In this document: positions 53,163 to 62,886 of the stretch, piece by piece
Layout: each line of letters starts with the position of its first letter
Numbering within the stretch: position 1 is the stretch's first letter
Assembly (NCBI RefSeq): GCF_000813425.1
Contig: NZ_JWIB01000007.1
Location: 112,232-176,231, forward strand
DNA length: 64,000 nt
DNA from: Sporosarcina sp. ZBG7A
Lineage (GTDB): Bacteria; Bacillota; Bacilli; Bacillales_A; Planococcaceae
Reading direction: 5' to 3'
Made by a program: the position numbers and the translations under genes
The notes under the pieces: generated by a model
Seen by the model: only the letters and a program-made list of their open reading frames with translations
Databases searched by the model: none
Told to the model about the DNA's origin: nothing

Positions 53163-54464
53163 TTATTTCATGACTTTATGAATCAGTTTAGGACGCTTTG
53201 GTGCATGTTGTGAAATGTGAATATGCTTAAGTAACAAACTTTCGGTCTGCAAGATGTTTTCTGTATTCGAGTGGATGACGGCAATCGTCTCCCCAGATTT
53301 AACAGCATCCCCTATTTTTTTCTTCAAGACGATGCCGACTGCCAAGTCGATATCGTCTTCTTTCGTTGCTCTACCAGCACCAAGCAGCATAGCTGCAACG
53401 CCGATTTCATCCGCTTCCATCTTTGTTATAAATCCAGTAGTTGTCGATTTCACTTCAATTTGATAAGAAGCTTTCGGCAAAAGTTCAGGATTTTTCACAA
53501 TGGCTGGATTACCGCCTTGCGCTTCAAGAAACTTAGCGAACAGCTCCAGTGCAGAGCCATCTTTAATGACCTGATTCAGCTGATTTCGGGCATCTTTTGT
53601 ATCTTTCGCTTTTCCGCCTGCAATTAACATTTTACTTCCAAGTACAAGACACAATTCCGTTAAATCTTCCGGTCCATTACCGTTTAGCGTATCAATAGCT
53701 TCTTTTACTTCTAATGAATTTCCAATTGCATATCCCAATGGCTGACTCATATCTGAAATAACCGCCATCGTATTACGACCTACTTCTCTACCGATCGCTA
53801 CCATCGATTCGGCAAGGGCCTCTGCATCTTCAGGAGTTTTCATGAACGCACCGTCACCAGTTTTCACATCCAACACAATCGCATCCGCACCCGCTGCAAT
53901 CTTTTTACTCATAATGGAGCTTGCGATGAGCGGAATGCTGTCTACAGTTGCTGTAACATCCCGTAATGCGTATAGCTTTTTATCGGCTGGTGTCAAATTA
54001 CCGCTTTGTCCAATAACCGCTAACTTCAAATCGTTCACTTGTTTCACGAACTGTTCTTCCGTTATTTCCACATGAAATCCTTCGATTGCTTCTAACTTAT
54101 CGAGAGTCCCTCCAGTGTGCCCAAGTCCTCTTCCACTCATTTTCGCAACAGGTACTCCGCACGCGGCTACAAGCGGCGCAAGAATTAGCGTCGTTGTATC
54201 ACCAACGCCCCCTGTAGAATGTTTATCGACTTTAATCCCCTCAATTGCTGACAAATCGATTTGGTCGCCTGAATTCACCATAGCCATCGTTAAATAGCCT
54301 TGCTCCTCAGCGTCCATATCAGAAAAATAAATCGCCATTAGAAATGCGCTCGCTTGATAATCACTGATCGAGCCGTCCGTATATCCATTTACGAAGAAAC
54401 GAATTTCTTCTTCTGACAAATTCTCGCCATCTCTTTTTTTCTGAATTACATCGACCATTCTCAT
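53163..54464 (-). CDS. pdp: Pyrimidine-nucleoside phosphorylase
   Basis: It splits uridine, thymidine and deoxyuridine with phosphate. The 433-residue enzyme has the signature '[21 protein letters not shown]', whose [16 protein letters not shown] part is diagnostic. '[16 protein letters not shown]' is the phosphate-binding loop near residue 79. It follows deoB by four bases; the deoxyribose-1-phosphate it makes is DeoB's substrate. The ATG lies after AAAGGTACGGTGATAAA. dacF occupies this position in B. subtilis. Confidence 0.95.
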   Translation of the reverse strand: MRMVDVIQKKRDGENLSEEEIRFFVNGYTDGSISDYQASAFLMAIYFSDMDAEEQGYLTMAMVNSGDQIDLSAIEGIKVDKHSTGGVGDTTTLILAPLVAACGVPVAKMSGRGLGHTGGTLDKLEAIEGFHVEITEEQFVKQVNDLKLAVIGQSGNLTPADKKLYALRDVTATVDSIPLIASSIMSKKIAAGADAIVLDVKTGDGAFMKTPEDAEALAESMVAIGREVGRNTMAVISDMSQPLGYAIGNSLEVKEAIDTLNGNGPEDLTELCLVLGSKMLIAGGKAKDTKDARNQLNQVIKDGSALELFAKFLEAQGGNPAIVKNPELLPKASYQIEVKSTTTGFITKMEADEIGVAAMLLGAGRATKEDDIDLAVGIVLKKKIGDAVKSGETIAVIHSNTENILQTESLLLKHIHISQHAPKRPKLIHKVMK

Positions 54465-54468
54465 TTTA

Positions 54469-55668
54469 TCACCGTACCTTTTCGTTTAGTGATTGTAAAA
54501 AGCTCTCACCGAATTCAGGTGCTGTTGCTTCAAAATTCTCTGCAATCGTTGCCCCGATATCTGCAAACGTGTTCCGAAGCGGAAGAGTGCCCCCACTTGT
54601 AAAACGAGGTGAATATACAAGCAATGGAACAAACTCTCGTGTATGATCCGTACCTTCATGAATTGGATCGTTTCCGTGATCTGCAGTGATGATCAATAAA
54701 TCATCTGGTTTCAAACGACTCATTATTTCAGGCATCCGCGCATCAAATTCTTGCAATGCAAGTCCGTAGCCTTCAGGATCACGACGGTGACCGAACAGCG
54801 CGTCGAAGTCAACAAGGTTTGTAAAACTTAACCCTTCAAAATCTGTGTCCATCTCAATGAGTAACTTATCCACACCATCCATATTGCTCTTTGTGCGGAC
54901 AGCTTTTGTGACGCCTTCATTATTAAAAATGTCCGAAATTTTCCCTACAGCTACTACATCTCGTCCACTATCTTGTAATGCATTCATGACGGTAGGAGAA
55001 AACGGTTTAAGCGCATAATCATGACGATTTGTAGTACGGGCAAAGCTTCCCGGCTCTCCGATGAACGGTCTTGCGATGACACGACCGACTAGAAATTCTG
55101 GCTCTAGTGTAAGTTCACGAGCTATTTCACAAATACGATATTGCTCTTCAATCGGTATGATTTCTTCATGTGCAGCAATTTGAAGGACTGGATCCGCAGA
55201 TGTATAAACAATAAGCGCTCCAGTTTCCATATGCTCTTTTCCGTACTCTTCAATAACTGCAGTACCACTTGCCGGTTCGTTACAAATGACTTTTCGACCC
55301 GTTCGTTTTTCCAGTTCTTCAATTAGTTCAGAGGGAAATCCATTTGGATATACTTTAAAAGGTTGATCTATATTAAGACCCATCATTTCCCAATGTCCTG
55401 TCATCGTATCTTTACCAACAGAAGCTTCTTGCATTTTACCGTATAATCCGATAGGTGACTGTTCTTCAGGAATGCCTTGAATTTTTTTAATATTAGACAA
55501 ACCCATTCGTGCTAAGTTTGGCATATGTAGACCGTTTTCCATATGTTCCCCAATATGACCGAGTGTGTCGGCGCCTTCATCCCCAAACAAATGGGCGTCC
55601 GGAGCTTCACCAATCCCGACTGAATCTAGAACGATTAAGTGAATTCTTTTAAATGATTGTGTACTCAA
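54469..55668 (-). CDS. deoB: Phosphopentomutase
   Basis: It interconverts (deoxy)ribose 1- and 5-phosphates in nucleoside salvage. This 399-residue alkaline-phosphatase-superfamily enzyme has the metal ligands in '[13 protein letters not shown]' (near 13), the phospho-acceptor Thr in '[10 protein letters not shown]' (near 89) and 'ITADHGNDP' (near 334). The start is TTG, with GGAGGCAATTCAA upstream. It lies between xerD and pdp, probably in one unit. It corresponds to drm in B. subtilis. Confidence 0.95.
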   Translation of the reverse strand: MSTQSFKRIHLIVLDSVGIGEAPDAHLFGDEGADTLGHIGEHMENGLHMPNLARMGLSNIKKIQGIPEEQSPIGLYGKMQEASVGKDTMTGHWEMMGLNIDQPFKVYPNGFPSELIEELEKRTGRKVICNEPASGTAVIEEYGKEHMETGALIVYTSADPVLQIAAHEEIIPIEEQYRICEIARELTLEPEFLVGRVIARPFIGEPGSFARTTNRHDYALKPFSPTVMNALQDSGRDVVAVGKISDIFNNEGVTKAVRTKSNMDGVDKLLIEMDTDFEGLSFTNLVDFDALFGHRRDPEGYGLALQEFDARMPEIMSRLKPDDLLIITADHGNDPIHEGTDHTREFVPLLVYSPRFTSGGTLPLRNTFADIGATIAENFEATAPEFGESFLQSLNEKVR

Positions 55669-55694
55669 TTGAATTGCCTCCTAAAATAATATGA

Positions 55695-56591
55695 TTATGC
55701 TCTTGGATGGAACTGACTATATACGTCTTTTAGTCGTGTTCGACTGACATGCGTGTAAATTTGGGTCGTTGAAATATCAGCATGGCCGAGCATTTCCTGT
55801 ACAGCCCTTAGATCAGCTCCGTTTTCAACAAGATGTGTTGCAAACGAGTGGCGCAACATGTGTGGCGTTAACTTTTGAGTCAATCCCGCATTTTTGGAAA
55901 CCTCTTGTAAAAGACTCCAAATGCTTTGACGTGTTAAGCGTCCTCCTCTGGTATTCAAGAAGAGCGCATCTTTCCCTGATATAGAAGAAACGAACTCCGG
56001 TCTTACGTCTTCAAGATAGCTTGTACACGCTTTCACTGCTGTGTTGCCTAAAGGAATAATTCGTTCCTTACTTCCTTTACCGAAAACGCGAACAAATCCC
56101 ATCGTCAAATTGATATCGTCTGCATTCATCCCTATTAGTTCACTTACCCTCATTCCTGTTCCGTATAACAATTCAAGGATGGCGGTGTCCCTAATACGTT
56201 GAGGTGTCAGGGTGCCGACCACCTTAATGAGCTTGTCTATATCAGATACGGAAAGAACCCGCGGTAATTTCTTTTCCAGTTTAGGTAACTCCAAGTGAAC
56301 CGTTGGATCCGTGTCTGTAACTTTGTCCCTTAGCATAAACTGATGAAAGGAACGGATGGATGAGATGTGTCTTGAAATTGTTCTTGAAGATTTCCCTTGT
56401 TCTTTCAACTGAAATAAGTAGCTTGTTATTTGTTGTTGGTCGATTGTGTCTGATGGTTCTATATTAGTGCCTAGCCAGCTCGTATATGCGGTTAAGTCAC
56501 GTTTGTAAGAAGAGATCGTATTATCTGCTAGCTGCCGCTCGACTTTTAAAAAGTGCAAGTAATCTTGCAGAGCGAATTGCAAGTCTGTCAT
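55695..56591 (-). CDS. xerD: Tyrosine recombinase XerD
   Basis: It resolves chromosome dimers at dif with XerC/CodV. The 298-residue protein has a SAM-like N-terminal core-binding domain (1-90). In the catalytic domain the RKHRHY residues fall in 'LLYGTGMRVSELIGM' (R), 'HMLRHSFATHLVENGADLR' (H/R, split here by conserved turns) and 'GHADISTTQIYTHV' (H, and nucleophile Y near 276). The ATG lacks a clear Shine-Dalgarno. In Bacillus the small gene yqzK separates it from fur; it is absent here. Confidence 0.94.
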   Translation of the reverse strand: MTDLQFALQDYLHFLKVERQLADNTISSYKRDLTAYTSWLGTNIEPSDTIDQQQITSYLFQLKEQGKSSRTISRHISSIRSFHQFMLRDKVTDTDPTVHLELPKLEKKLPRVLSVSDIDKLIKVVGTLTPQRIRDTAILELLYGTGMRVSELIGMNADDINLTMGFVRVFGKGSKERIIPLGNTAVKACTSYLEDVRPEFVSSISGKDALFLNTRGGRLTRQSIWSLLQEVSKNAGLTQKLTPHMLRHSFATHLVENGADLRAVQEMLGHADISTTQIYTHVSRTRLKDVYSQFHPRA

Positions 56592-56666
56592 ATGCTGCGG
56601 ATATCTGTTAAAACAGCACTATGCTGCAGACACAGACTCCTTCCCTCCCTTTCCAACATAAACGTT

Positions 56667-56697
56667 AAAAGAGGACAGCATGCTGCCGCCCCCTCTC
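56667..56697 (-). terminator. Weak hairpin after fur
   Basis: GAGG-N6-CAGCATGCTG-T-CCTC followed by TTTT on the minus strand overlaps the fur stop. The stem is imperfect. Confidence 0.35.
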
Positions 56698-57154
56698 ACT
56701 TTCCCTTTGTATCTCCTTCAGATTTGCAACGTTTGCAAATTCCGTGGAAGGTGAGCCAATGATCTTTGACTGTAAATCCAAATCGTTTTTCAACGACTTT
56801 TTCTACCTCACCGAGAAGATCTTCTTGAATTTCATCGACTGCTCCGCATTCAATACATATTAGATGATGGTGGAATCTTGCAGCGCCTTCTTTACGTAAA
56901 TCATAGCGCGCAACGCCATCTCCAAAATTAATTTTGTTTACGACTTTCAATTCAGTTAACAATTCTAGTGTTCTGTAAACAGTAGCTAGACCAATTTCTG
57001 GGGCTTTTTCTTTAACAAGGAGAAACACATCTTCTGCGCTTAAATGGTCTGCCTCGTTTTCCAGAAGCACCATGACTGTAGCTTCCCGTTGAGGCGTCAA
57101 TTTATAGCTGGCCCCATGTAATTGTTTTTTTATGCGTTCAATTCGGCTTTCCAT
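56696..57154 (-). CDS. fur: Ferric uptake regulator Fur-family repressor
   Basis: This 152-residue metal-dependent repressor has a winged helix (about 10-85, 'GLATVYRTLELLTELKVV'), the metal-site 'ARFHHHLICIECGAVDEI' and paired Cys in 'CIEC' and 'CKRC' for structural zinc. Its place beside xerD is that of Fur rather than PerR or Zur. ATG 57154 follows GGGGGGCGTCCT. A strong sigma-A promoter lies 35 bases upstream. Confidence 0.93.
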   Translation of the reverse strand: MESRIERIKKQLHGASYKLTPQREATVMVLLENEADHLSAEDVFLLVKEKAPEIGLATVYRTLELLTELKVVNKINFGDGVARYDLRKEGAARFHHHLICIECGAVDEIQEDLLGEVEKVVEKRFGFTVKDHWLTFHGICKRCKSEGDTKGK

Positions 57155-57180
57155 AGGACGCCCCCCTCAAGAATGATTCT

Positions 57181-57210
57181 ATTATAGCAAATCGTCATTC
57201 GTTATGACAA
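57181..57210 (-). promoter_or_regulatory. Promoter of fur
   Basis: TTGTCA (57210-57205) and a perfect TATAAT (57186-57181) are 18 bases apart on the minus strand. I see no clear Fur box over it. Confidence 0.75.
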
Positions 57211-57237
57211 TAGAAAGGAAACCGCCCTATAGCGCTT

Positions 57238-57753
57238 TTAACCTCCTAAGAGATTGTAAACAGCTTTATCTGCGAAGAAAAGCACCAATCCTGCACAAAC
57301 AATCATAAGGGGAAGTTTGGTATTGTTAGAACGTTTGACCGATTTGCGAGTGAAAAATGGTGGTGAAAGGGTCCAACAGAATAATAAAACAAGAAACGTT
57401 CCTAGTAATTTAAATGGGAACCACCATCCTGAGTAAGCGAGCATATTCACTCCACCCGCAAGAATATGCGCAGAAGCGAGTCCAAATAAAGCCGCCTTCA
57501 GCGCCCCGACTAGCATTACGAACCACCTAGTTCTCTTAGATAATGACAAAATCATCGCCACTACGTAAAAAGAAAGAACAGTTGCTAGTTGAATCAGTAA
57601 AGAGGTGGAGCTGTTTTGTGCCGCACGACTATCATAAAGCTGAACTAAAAATGAGAAATCAGCATCCGGAATACCTCGATAGAGTAACACGCCACCTATG
57701 TAACCTACGGCGAGAATTACAAACAACTGCAAAAACGATAACGAACGAACCAT
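57238..57753 (-). CDS. Five-helix membrane protein at the spoIIM position
   Basis: The protein of about 171 residues has hydrophobic helices near 10-25, 50-68, 74-97, 108-127 and 146-165, an external loop after the first, and basic cytoplasmic turns. I do not recognise the sequence. Its place after fur is where Bacillus has spoIIM, whose product drives engulfment peptidoglycan hydrolysis, and the start helix plus loop layout is similar. A divergent SpoIIM or an unrelated replacement are both possible. ATG 57753 follows GGAGGTG by 7-9 bases. Confidence 0.6.
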   Translation of the reverse strand: MVRSLSFLQLFVILAVGYIGGVLLYRGIPDADFSFLVQLYDSRAAQNSSTSLLIQLATVLSFYVVAMILSLSKRTRWFVMLVGALKAALFGLASAHILAGGVNMLAYSGWWFPFKLLGTFLVLLFCWTLSPPFFTRKSVKRSNNTKLPLMIVCAGLVLFFADKAVYNLLGG

Positions 57754-57809
57754 AGACAAGCACCTCCGAATAGTTTGTACTACTCTATGCTTGTCCGGCT
57801 ATAATTAGT

Positions 57810-58355
57810 TCAATTTTTCAGGAGTTCTTTTATATAGAGCACAGCAAAGGCTGTTTTCGCATCATAGATCCTTCCATCTTTCATCATTCCCTCTGCTTCT
57901 TCAATCGTACACTCCAGAAGGTTGATGAACTCGTCCTCATCGCCTGCTGCAGGGTTATCCACTTTTTCCAATGATCTCGCTAAATAGAGATGAATGATTT
58001 CATCTGCAAATCCCGGAGAAGTTGCAAAAGACTGGATATATGTAAATTCGTTCGCTCGGTAGCCTGTTTCTTCTTCAAGCTCACGGATTGCAGTTTTTTC
58101 AGGATCTTCTCCCGGTTCTATTTTACCAGCAGGAATTTCAATGATTGACCGTTCAAGGGCTTTCCTGAATTGTTCAACTAGAATGAGTTCTCCTTGTTCT
58201 GTAATGGCGATAATCGCAACTGCTCCGGGGTGTTTGATCAGCTCTCGCTGTGCATGTTTGCCGTCAGGCAGTTCAACTTCGTCTACACGTAGTTCAATAA
58301 TCTTGCCCGTATATAGAGTCTCACTAGACAATGTTCGTTCTTCAAATTTCTTCAT
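57810..58355 (-). CDS. nudF: ADP-ribose pyrophosphatase (Nudix)
   Basis: It hydrolyses ADP-ribose to AMP and ribose 5-phosphate. The Nudix box runs from 'GEDPEKTAIRELEEETGY' near residue 91, with all catalytic Glu residues present. 'EIPAGKIEPGE' precedes it, as in NudF. The frame is open to 58484, but ATG 58355 has GGGGA upstream and gives 181 residues starting MKKFEERTL. It is divergent from the aldo/keto reductase gene, with 62 bases between starts. Confidence 0.92.
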   Translation of the reverse strand: MKKFEERTLSSETLYTGKIIELRVDEVELPDGKHAQRELIKHPGAVAIIAITEQGELILVEQFRKALERSIIEIPAGKIEPGEDPEKTAIRELEEETGYRANEFTYIQSFATSPGFADEIIHLYLARSLEKVDNPAAGDEDEFINLLECTIEEAEGMMKDGRIYDAKTAFAVLYIKELLKN

Positions 58356-58417
58356 AAGGTTCCCCACTTTCCTTCTTGTTTCGTCCAGTATACCATGGGG
58401 GTAATGGAGGTGTTTGG

Positions 58418-59320
58418 ATGAATACAAGAGAACTTGGTAAAAGTGGTCTAGCTGTTTCAGAGCTGGGTCTAGGATGCATGTCACTACCCACTAATCGCAA
58501 CGAAGTAGACGATATCGTGGCTGCCGCTTTAGATGCAGGCATCACATTCTTTGATACTGCAGATTTGTATGAAGGTGGTGCAAATGAAGAAGTTGTTGGA
58601 CATGCGATCCACAATCGCAGAGGCGACATCATCCTAGCCACAAAGGTTGGGAATAAGATGAACCCAGACGGAAAAACATGGCATTGGGATGCTTCAAAAG
58701 AACACATCATGGAAGGTGTCAAAGAGAGTCTTAGAAGACTTAGTACGGATTATATCGATCTGTATCAGTTACACGGTGGAACTATGGATGATAATGCTGA
58801 AGAAGTGATTGAAGCGTTTGAACGCTTAAAAGACGAGGGTATAATCCGCCAATATGGGATCTCATCAATCCGCCCGAATGTCATTCAACGATTTCTGAAG
58901 AACAGTAGCGCTGTTTCTGTGATGATGCAATACAATATGCTCGATCGGCGTCCTGAAGAATGGTTTTCAATGATCGAAGAACACAATGCTTCTGTCATCG
59001 TGAGAGGGACATTAGCGAAAGGTCTTCTGACAGTTGAGGGTGAGCAACGGGCTGCGCAGACTGACTCGTTTGTTAATTATAAGCAACCTGCACTAAGTGA
59101 GGCTGTACATAAATTGACAGCAAATGCGACAAATCTCCATGCGGCTGCGATTCACTTTTGTCTTCAGAAAGATGCTGTCGCGACTACATTGGTTGGAGCA
59201 CGCACACACGACCAGTTGATGGATTCTGTTCACGCTTATGAGACACATGTGAGTGATGCAACTCTTGATGAGCTGACTAACCTTCTTGAGTTACACAAAT
59301 ACGACCAACATCGAATTTGA
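58418..59320 (+). CDS. Aldo/keto reductase (YqkF-like)
   Basis: The 300-residue NADPH-dependent oxidoreductase of the TIM-barrel AKR superfamily carries the tetrad residues Asp in 'FFDTADLYEGG', Tyr in the same segment, Lys in 'ATKVGNK' and His in 'LYQLHGGTMD'. It resembles Bacillus YqkF and IolS; the substrate is unknown. ATG 58418 follows GGAGGTGTTTGG. The gene is next to nudF, as in Bacillus, and converges on pbuX with a strong shared terminator. Confidence 0.88.
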   Translation: MNTRELGKSGLAVSELGLGCMSLPTNRNEVDDIVAAALDAGITFFDTADLYEGGANEEVVGHAIHNRRGDIILATKVGNKMNPDGKTWHWDASKEHIMEGVKESLRRLSTDYIDLYQLHGGTMDDNAEEVIEAFERLKDEGIIRQYGISSIRPNVIQRFLKNSSAVSVMMQYNMLDRRPEEWFSMIEEHNASVIVRGTLAKGLLTVEGEQRAAQTDSFVNYKQPALSEAVHKLTANATNLHAAAIHFCLQKDAVATTLVGARTHDQLMDSVHAYETHVSDATLDELTNLLELHKYDQHRI

Positions 59321-59334
59321 CTCGGACACTGAAT

Positions 59335-59377
59335 CAAAAAAGAGTGGGAAGCTAAAAACTAGCCCCCACTCTTTTTT
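59335..59377. terminator. Bidirectional terminator between AKR gene and pbuX
   Basis: AAAAAAGAGTGGG and CCCACTCTTTTTT flank a 17-base loop; the right arm touches the pbuX stop. Confidence 0.9.
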
Positions 59378-60667
59378 ATGCTTCTTGTTCAGTTAACACA
59401 ACTGCTTCTTTACGCTTTCGACTCGGTAGCATATTAAAGATAATATTTAGCGCAATCGCCGTTATGCTACCTGCTACGATTCCGTTACTTGTAAGGAGTT
59501 GTACACCTTCAGGAAGTTTTGCGAACAATTCCGGTACAACGGATACACCAAGCCCTATTCCGACTGAACAGGCAACAATCATTGCATTATCTTGTGATTT
59601 AACAACAACAGTGCTGAGCATTTTGATCCCTTGTGATACGACCATTCCGAACATTGCAACCATTGCTCCACCAAGAACAGCGTTAGGAATAACAGTAGCG
59701 AGTGCAGCGACTTTCGGCATGAAACCCAGACCAATCAGCATGCCTGCTGTAATTACGAGAACTTTTCTAGATTTCACACCGGACATTTGAATAAGACCAA
59801 CATTTTGAGAAAAAGTCGTATATGGAAATGCGTTGAAGATTCCTCCAAGAACAGATGCAAGACCCTCTGAACGATACCCTTTTGCAAGATCTTTAGATTT
59901 TATGTCTTTTTCACAAATATCCCCGAGTGCAAAATATACTCCTGTTGACTCGACGAGAGATACCATCGCAACAATTGTCATGATTAAAATCGGCTGCCAA
60001 TGGAATGTTGGTGTTGCGATGAAAAACGGTTGCGCTACGTGAAACATGGATGCTTCACCCACAGCTGAGAAGTCAACTACACCCATGAACATTGCTGCGA
60101 TAGTTCCACCAACCAGGCCAATTAAGATAGCTATCGCCCGTAAAAAACCTGTGGAAAAGCGGTATACGAGAACGATGAATGCAAGTGTTCCGAAAGACAA
60201 CAGGATATTAGTAGTTGAGCCAAAATCAGCTGCCCCCTGACCACCACCCATGTTATTAATCGCAACTGGGATTAGTGTGATTCCGATAATTGTAACAACT
60301 GAACCTGTTACGACTGGTGGGAAAAACTTGACGAGCTTACCAAAGAATCCGCTTATGAGCACAATAATAACTCCGGATGCAATGACCGATCCATAAATTG
60401 CAGATAATCCAAATTTTGTCCCGATATCAATCATAGGGTATACAGCTGTGAACGTACAACCGAGCACAACAGGAAGTCCAATACCGAAATAACGATTTGT
60501 CATAATTTGTAGAAGGGTTGCGACACCACACATCAAAATATCGACAGAAACGAGATACGTAAGCTGTTTAGGTGTAAGTCCAATCGCGCCACCTACGATT
60601 AGTGGAACTAGAACTGCACCTGCATACATTGCTAACAGATGTTGAATTCCTAGAAGCGTCGTTTTCA

Positions 60668-60668
<1 letters not shown>
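59376..60668 (-). CDS. pbuX: Xanthine permease
   Basis: This 430-residue NCS2 (UraA/UapA-like) purine permease has about 14 hydrophobic segments. The family motifs include 'HLLAMYAGAVLVPLIVGGAIG', with the core QHLLAMYAG at 9-17, and 'FPYTTFSQNVGLIQMSGVKSR', the NCS2 signature near 277. It brings xanthine in for Xpt. Its ATG shares a base with the xpt stop (TAATG). The pair is under a guanine-class riboswitch. Uracil permeases are similar, but the xpt pairing favours xanthine. Confidence 0.94.
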
Positions 60669-61261
<593 letters not shown>

Positions 61262-61286
61262 TCAATGGTATGGCGGACATACAAAG

Positions 61287-61346
61287 AAGCCGTATGACCC
61301 GCGCATCCAATCATATCTATGAGTGGAGCAATGGTCATCACGGCTT
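61287..61346 (-). terminator. Candidate riboswitch terminator of the xpt leader
   Basis: AAGCCGT-G-ATGACC pairs with GGTCAT-ACGGCTT with one bulge and a long loop, followed by a weak CTTTGT. It lies 65-125 bases downstream of the aptamer. A competing AATCTG/CAGATT hairpin with TTTT lies nearer the aptamer. Confidence 0.45.
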
Positions 61347-61412
61347 AAAATTCACCAGATGGAAACAAGCGAAAATCTGTAGTCATTCTTCAGATTCCCT
61401 CAAGTCCGTTGC

Positions 61413-61482
61413 TCTCATAGTCAGTTTGTTTACGGCAAACCGGTAGAAACTTGCGGACCATATCTCCGCTATTATATGAGTG
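61413..61482 (-). ncRNA. Purine riboswitch, guanine class
   Basis: On the minus strand the aptamer runs CACTCATATAAT (P1/J1-2), GATATGG, AAGTTTCTACCGG (J2-3), CCGTAAA and GACTATGAG (J3-1/P1). The C in GACTATG is the base that pairs with guanine; an adenine switch has U. It lies in the 320-base gap upstream of xpt and should end transcription when guanine is high. Confidence 0.95.
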
Positions 61483-61503
61483 AATGTATTCGATTTTGAC
61501 TTT

Positions 61504-61531
61504 AGTATAGCATGCTTAAACAAGAAAACAA
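61504..61531 (-). promoter_or_regulatory. Promoter of the xpt-pbuX leader
   Basis: TTGTTT (61531-61526) and TATACT (61509-61504) are 16 bases apart on the minus strand, so transcription should start about 12-15 bases before the aptamer. Confidence 0.6.
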
Positions 61532-61569
61532 GACCTATTCTAAAATAGGAAAAATGTAAGCGGATTCTT

Positions 61570-62688
61570 TTATAAAAGTTCTATTGCTTGCTCTACTGAG
61601 TAGGGCGATAGGTTAATATCTACCGGATCGTCTGAAATTTGCTGAGCTAGCAATTTACCTAAATATGGACCTGCGGTAAGTCCAGATGCCCCTAGTCCGT
61701 TTGCTACGAAAATTGAGGGATGGTCTGGTAACGAACCAATGACCGGAAGAAATCCAGGAGTAAATGGCCGTACGCCAGTCCGTACTTCCAATAATTCTGC
61801 ATTCACTAATCCTGGCGCTACGTCCAATGCTTTGGTTAACACTTCTTGAACCCCACCAACTGTAATAGATGGTTGAAAAACATCTTCGTCTTCATGTGTC
61901 GCCCCCGCAATCACTCGCCCATCATCGAGAGAGAGTAGGTATTGGTCACCTGGTGGTATCACAACTGGCCAGTTCAAACTGTTCTCATCCAGTGGATCCA
62001 TATGGACAATTTGAGCTTTCTGACCGCGAACGTTTAGACGAACGTTTAGTGAGCTCAAATCCGGAGTCCACGCACCCGTAGTTAATATAATTTTGTCTGC
62101 GTCGTAGAATTTATTTTCGCATACTACTTGAATATTTTTTTCTTCGTCTTTGTGAAGTGTTGCACTCCCCTCCAGAAAAACTGCACCATAATGCTTCGCA
62201 GCACGTATCAGGGCTTGTTGAAGTTGGCGTCCATCGACTCGCGCAGCCCCAGATATGTATATCGATTGAAATCCTTCAGCAATCGGAGGATAATACTGCT
62301 TAGTTTGTGCTTCAGTCAGCTTTTCAATATCACCGATTTCAGGCGCTTGCTCTCTTCTTGTAAGCGCACGTTCGTATGCTTTTTCAAGTTTAGAATCATC
62401 TGCAAACAAGCTGATCGCACCTACTTGACGATAACCTGTTTTAGACTCACCGAGCGCTTCGAGTTCTGCAATGAGTGTTTTATAATGCTTAGCACCATTT
62501 CTTACAAGTTTGTACCAGTCCTGATTTCTGCGCTGTGATAACCACGGACAAATGATCCCAGCAGCTGCTTTAGTTGCACTTCCATGATTATTTCGATCGA
62601 TCACAGTAACAGAGGCACCGCGTTTTGCAAGTTCGTATGCTGTAGATGAACCTAAAATTCCGGATCCAATAATTATAATTTGCTCCAC
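61570..62688 (-). CDS. FAD-dependent amine/amino acid oxidoreductase (DAO family)
   Basis: The 372-residue DAO-family enzyme has the FAD-binding 'IIGSGILGSSTAYELAKRGASV', whose GSGILG starts near residue 8, and the acidic 'VTVIDRN' end of the first beta-alpha-beta unit. The C-terminus has 'GASGLTAGPYLGKLLA', the second flavin contact. It resembles D-amino acid dehydrogenase or glycine oxidase; the substrate cannot be told by eye. GTG 62688 follows GGAGGGAACACG and starts just before this motif, so the longer frame is not used. Confidence 0.82.
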   Translation of the reverse strand: MEQIIIIGSGILGSSTAYELAKRGASVTVIDRNNHGSATKAAAGIICPWLSQRRNQDWYKLVRNGAKHYKTLIAELEALGESKTGYRQVGAISLFADDSKLEKAYERALTRREQAPEIGDIEKLTEAQTKQYYPPIAEGFQSIYISGAARVDGRQLQQALIRAAKHYGAVFLEGSATLHKDEEKNIQVVCENKFYDADKIILTTGAWTPDLSSLNVRLNVRGQKAQIVHMDPLDENSLNWPVVIPPGDQYLLSLDDGRVIAGATHEDEDVFQPSITVGGVQEVLTKALDVAPGLVNAELLEVRTGVRPFTPGFLPVIGSLPDHPSIFVANGLGASGLTAGPYLGKLLAQQISDDPVDINLSPYSVEQAIELL

Positions 62689-62800
62689 CGTGTTCCCTCC
62701 TTTTTTTACTCTAACAGTGTACAACGGTCAACAACATTCATCAAACCAAGGTATCTGTAATCGTTTTCAAAATTGTAACAAAAGTAATATACGAACTATT

Positions 62801-62829
62801 CTTTCATTTTCGAGAGAATGGCGTATAAT
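62801..62829 (+). promoter_or_regulatory. Candidate promoter of the branched-chain aminotransferase gene
   Basis: A perfect TATAAT at 62824-62829 lies about 57 bases before the start codon. The -35, CTTTCA at 17 bases, is weak (3/6). Confidence 0.45.
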
Positions 62830-62886
62830 GGCAGTATTCGATATATCAATTGCAAGTGACTTTTAATTGAAAAGGGGAAATAAGCC

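Noticed and set aside
56592..56695. GCTGC/GCATGC repeats between xerD and fur as an attachment or dif-like site
   Set aside because: The palindromes are short and fit part of a weak fur terminator; nothing resembles dif or an integrated element.
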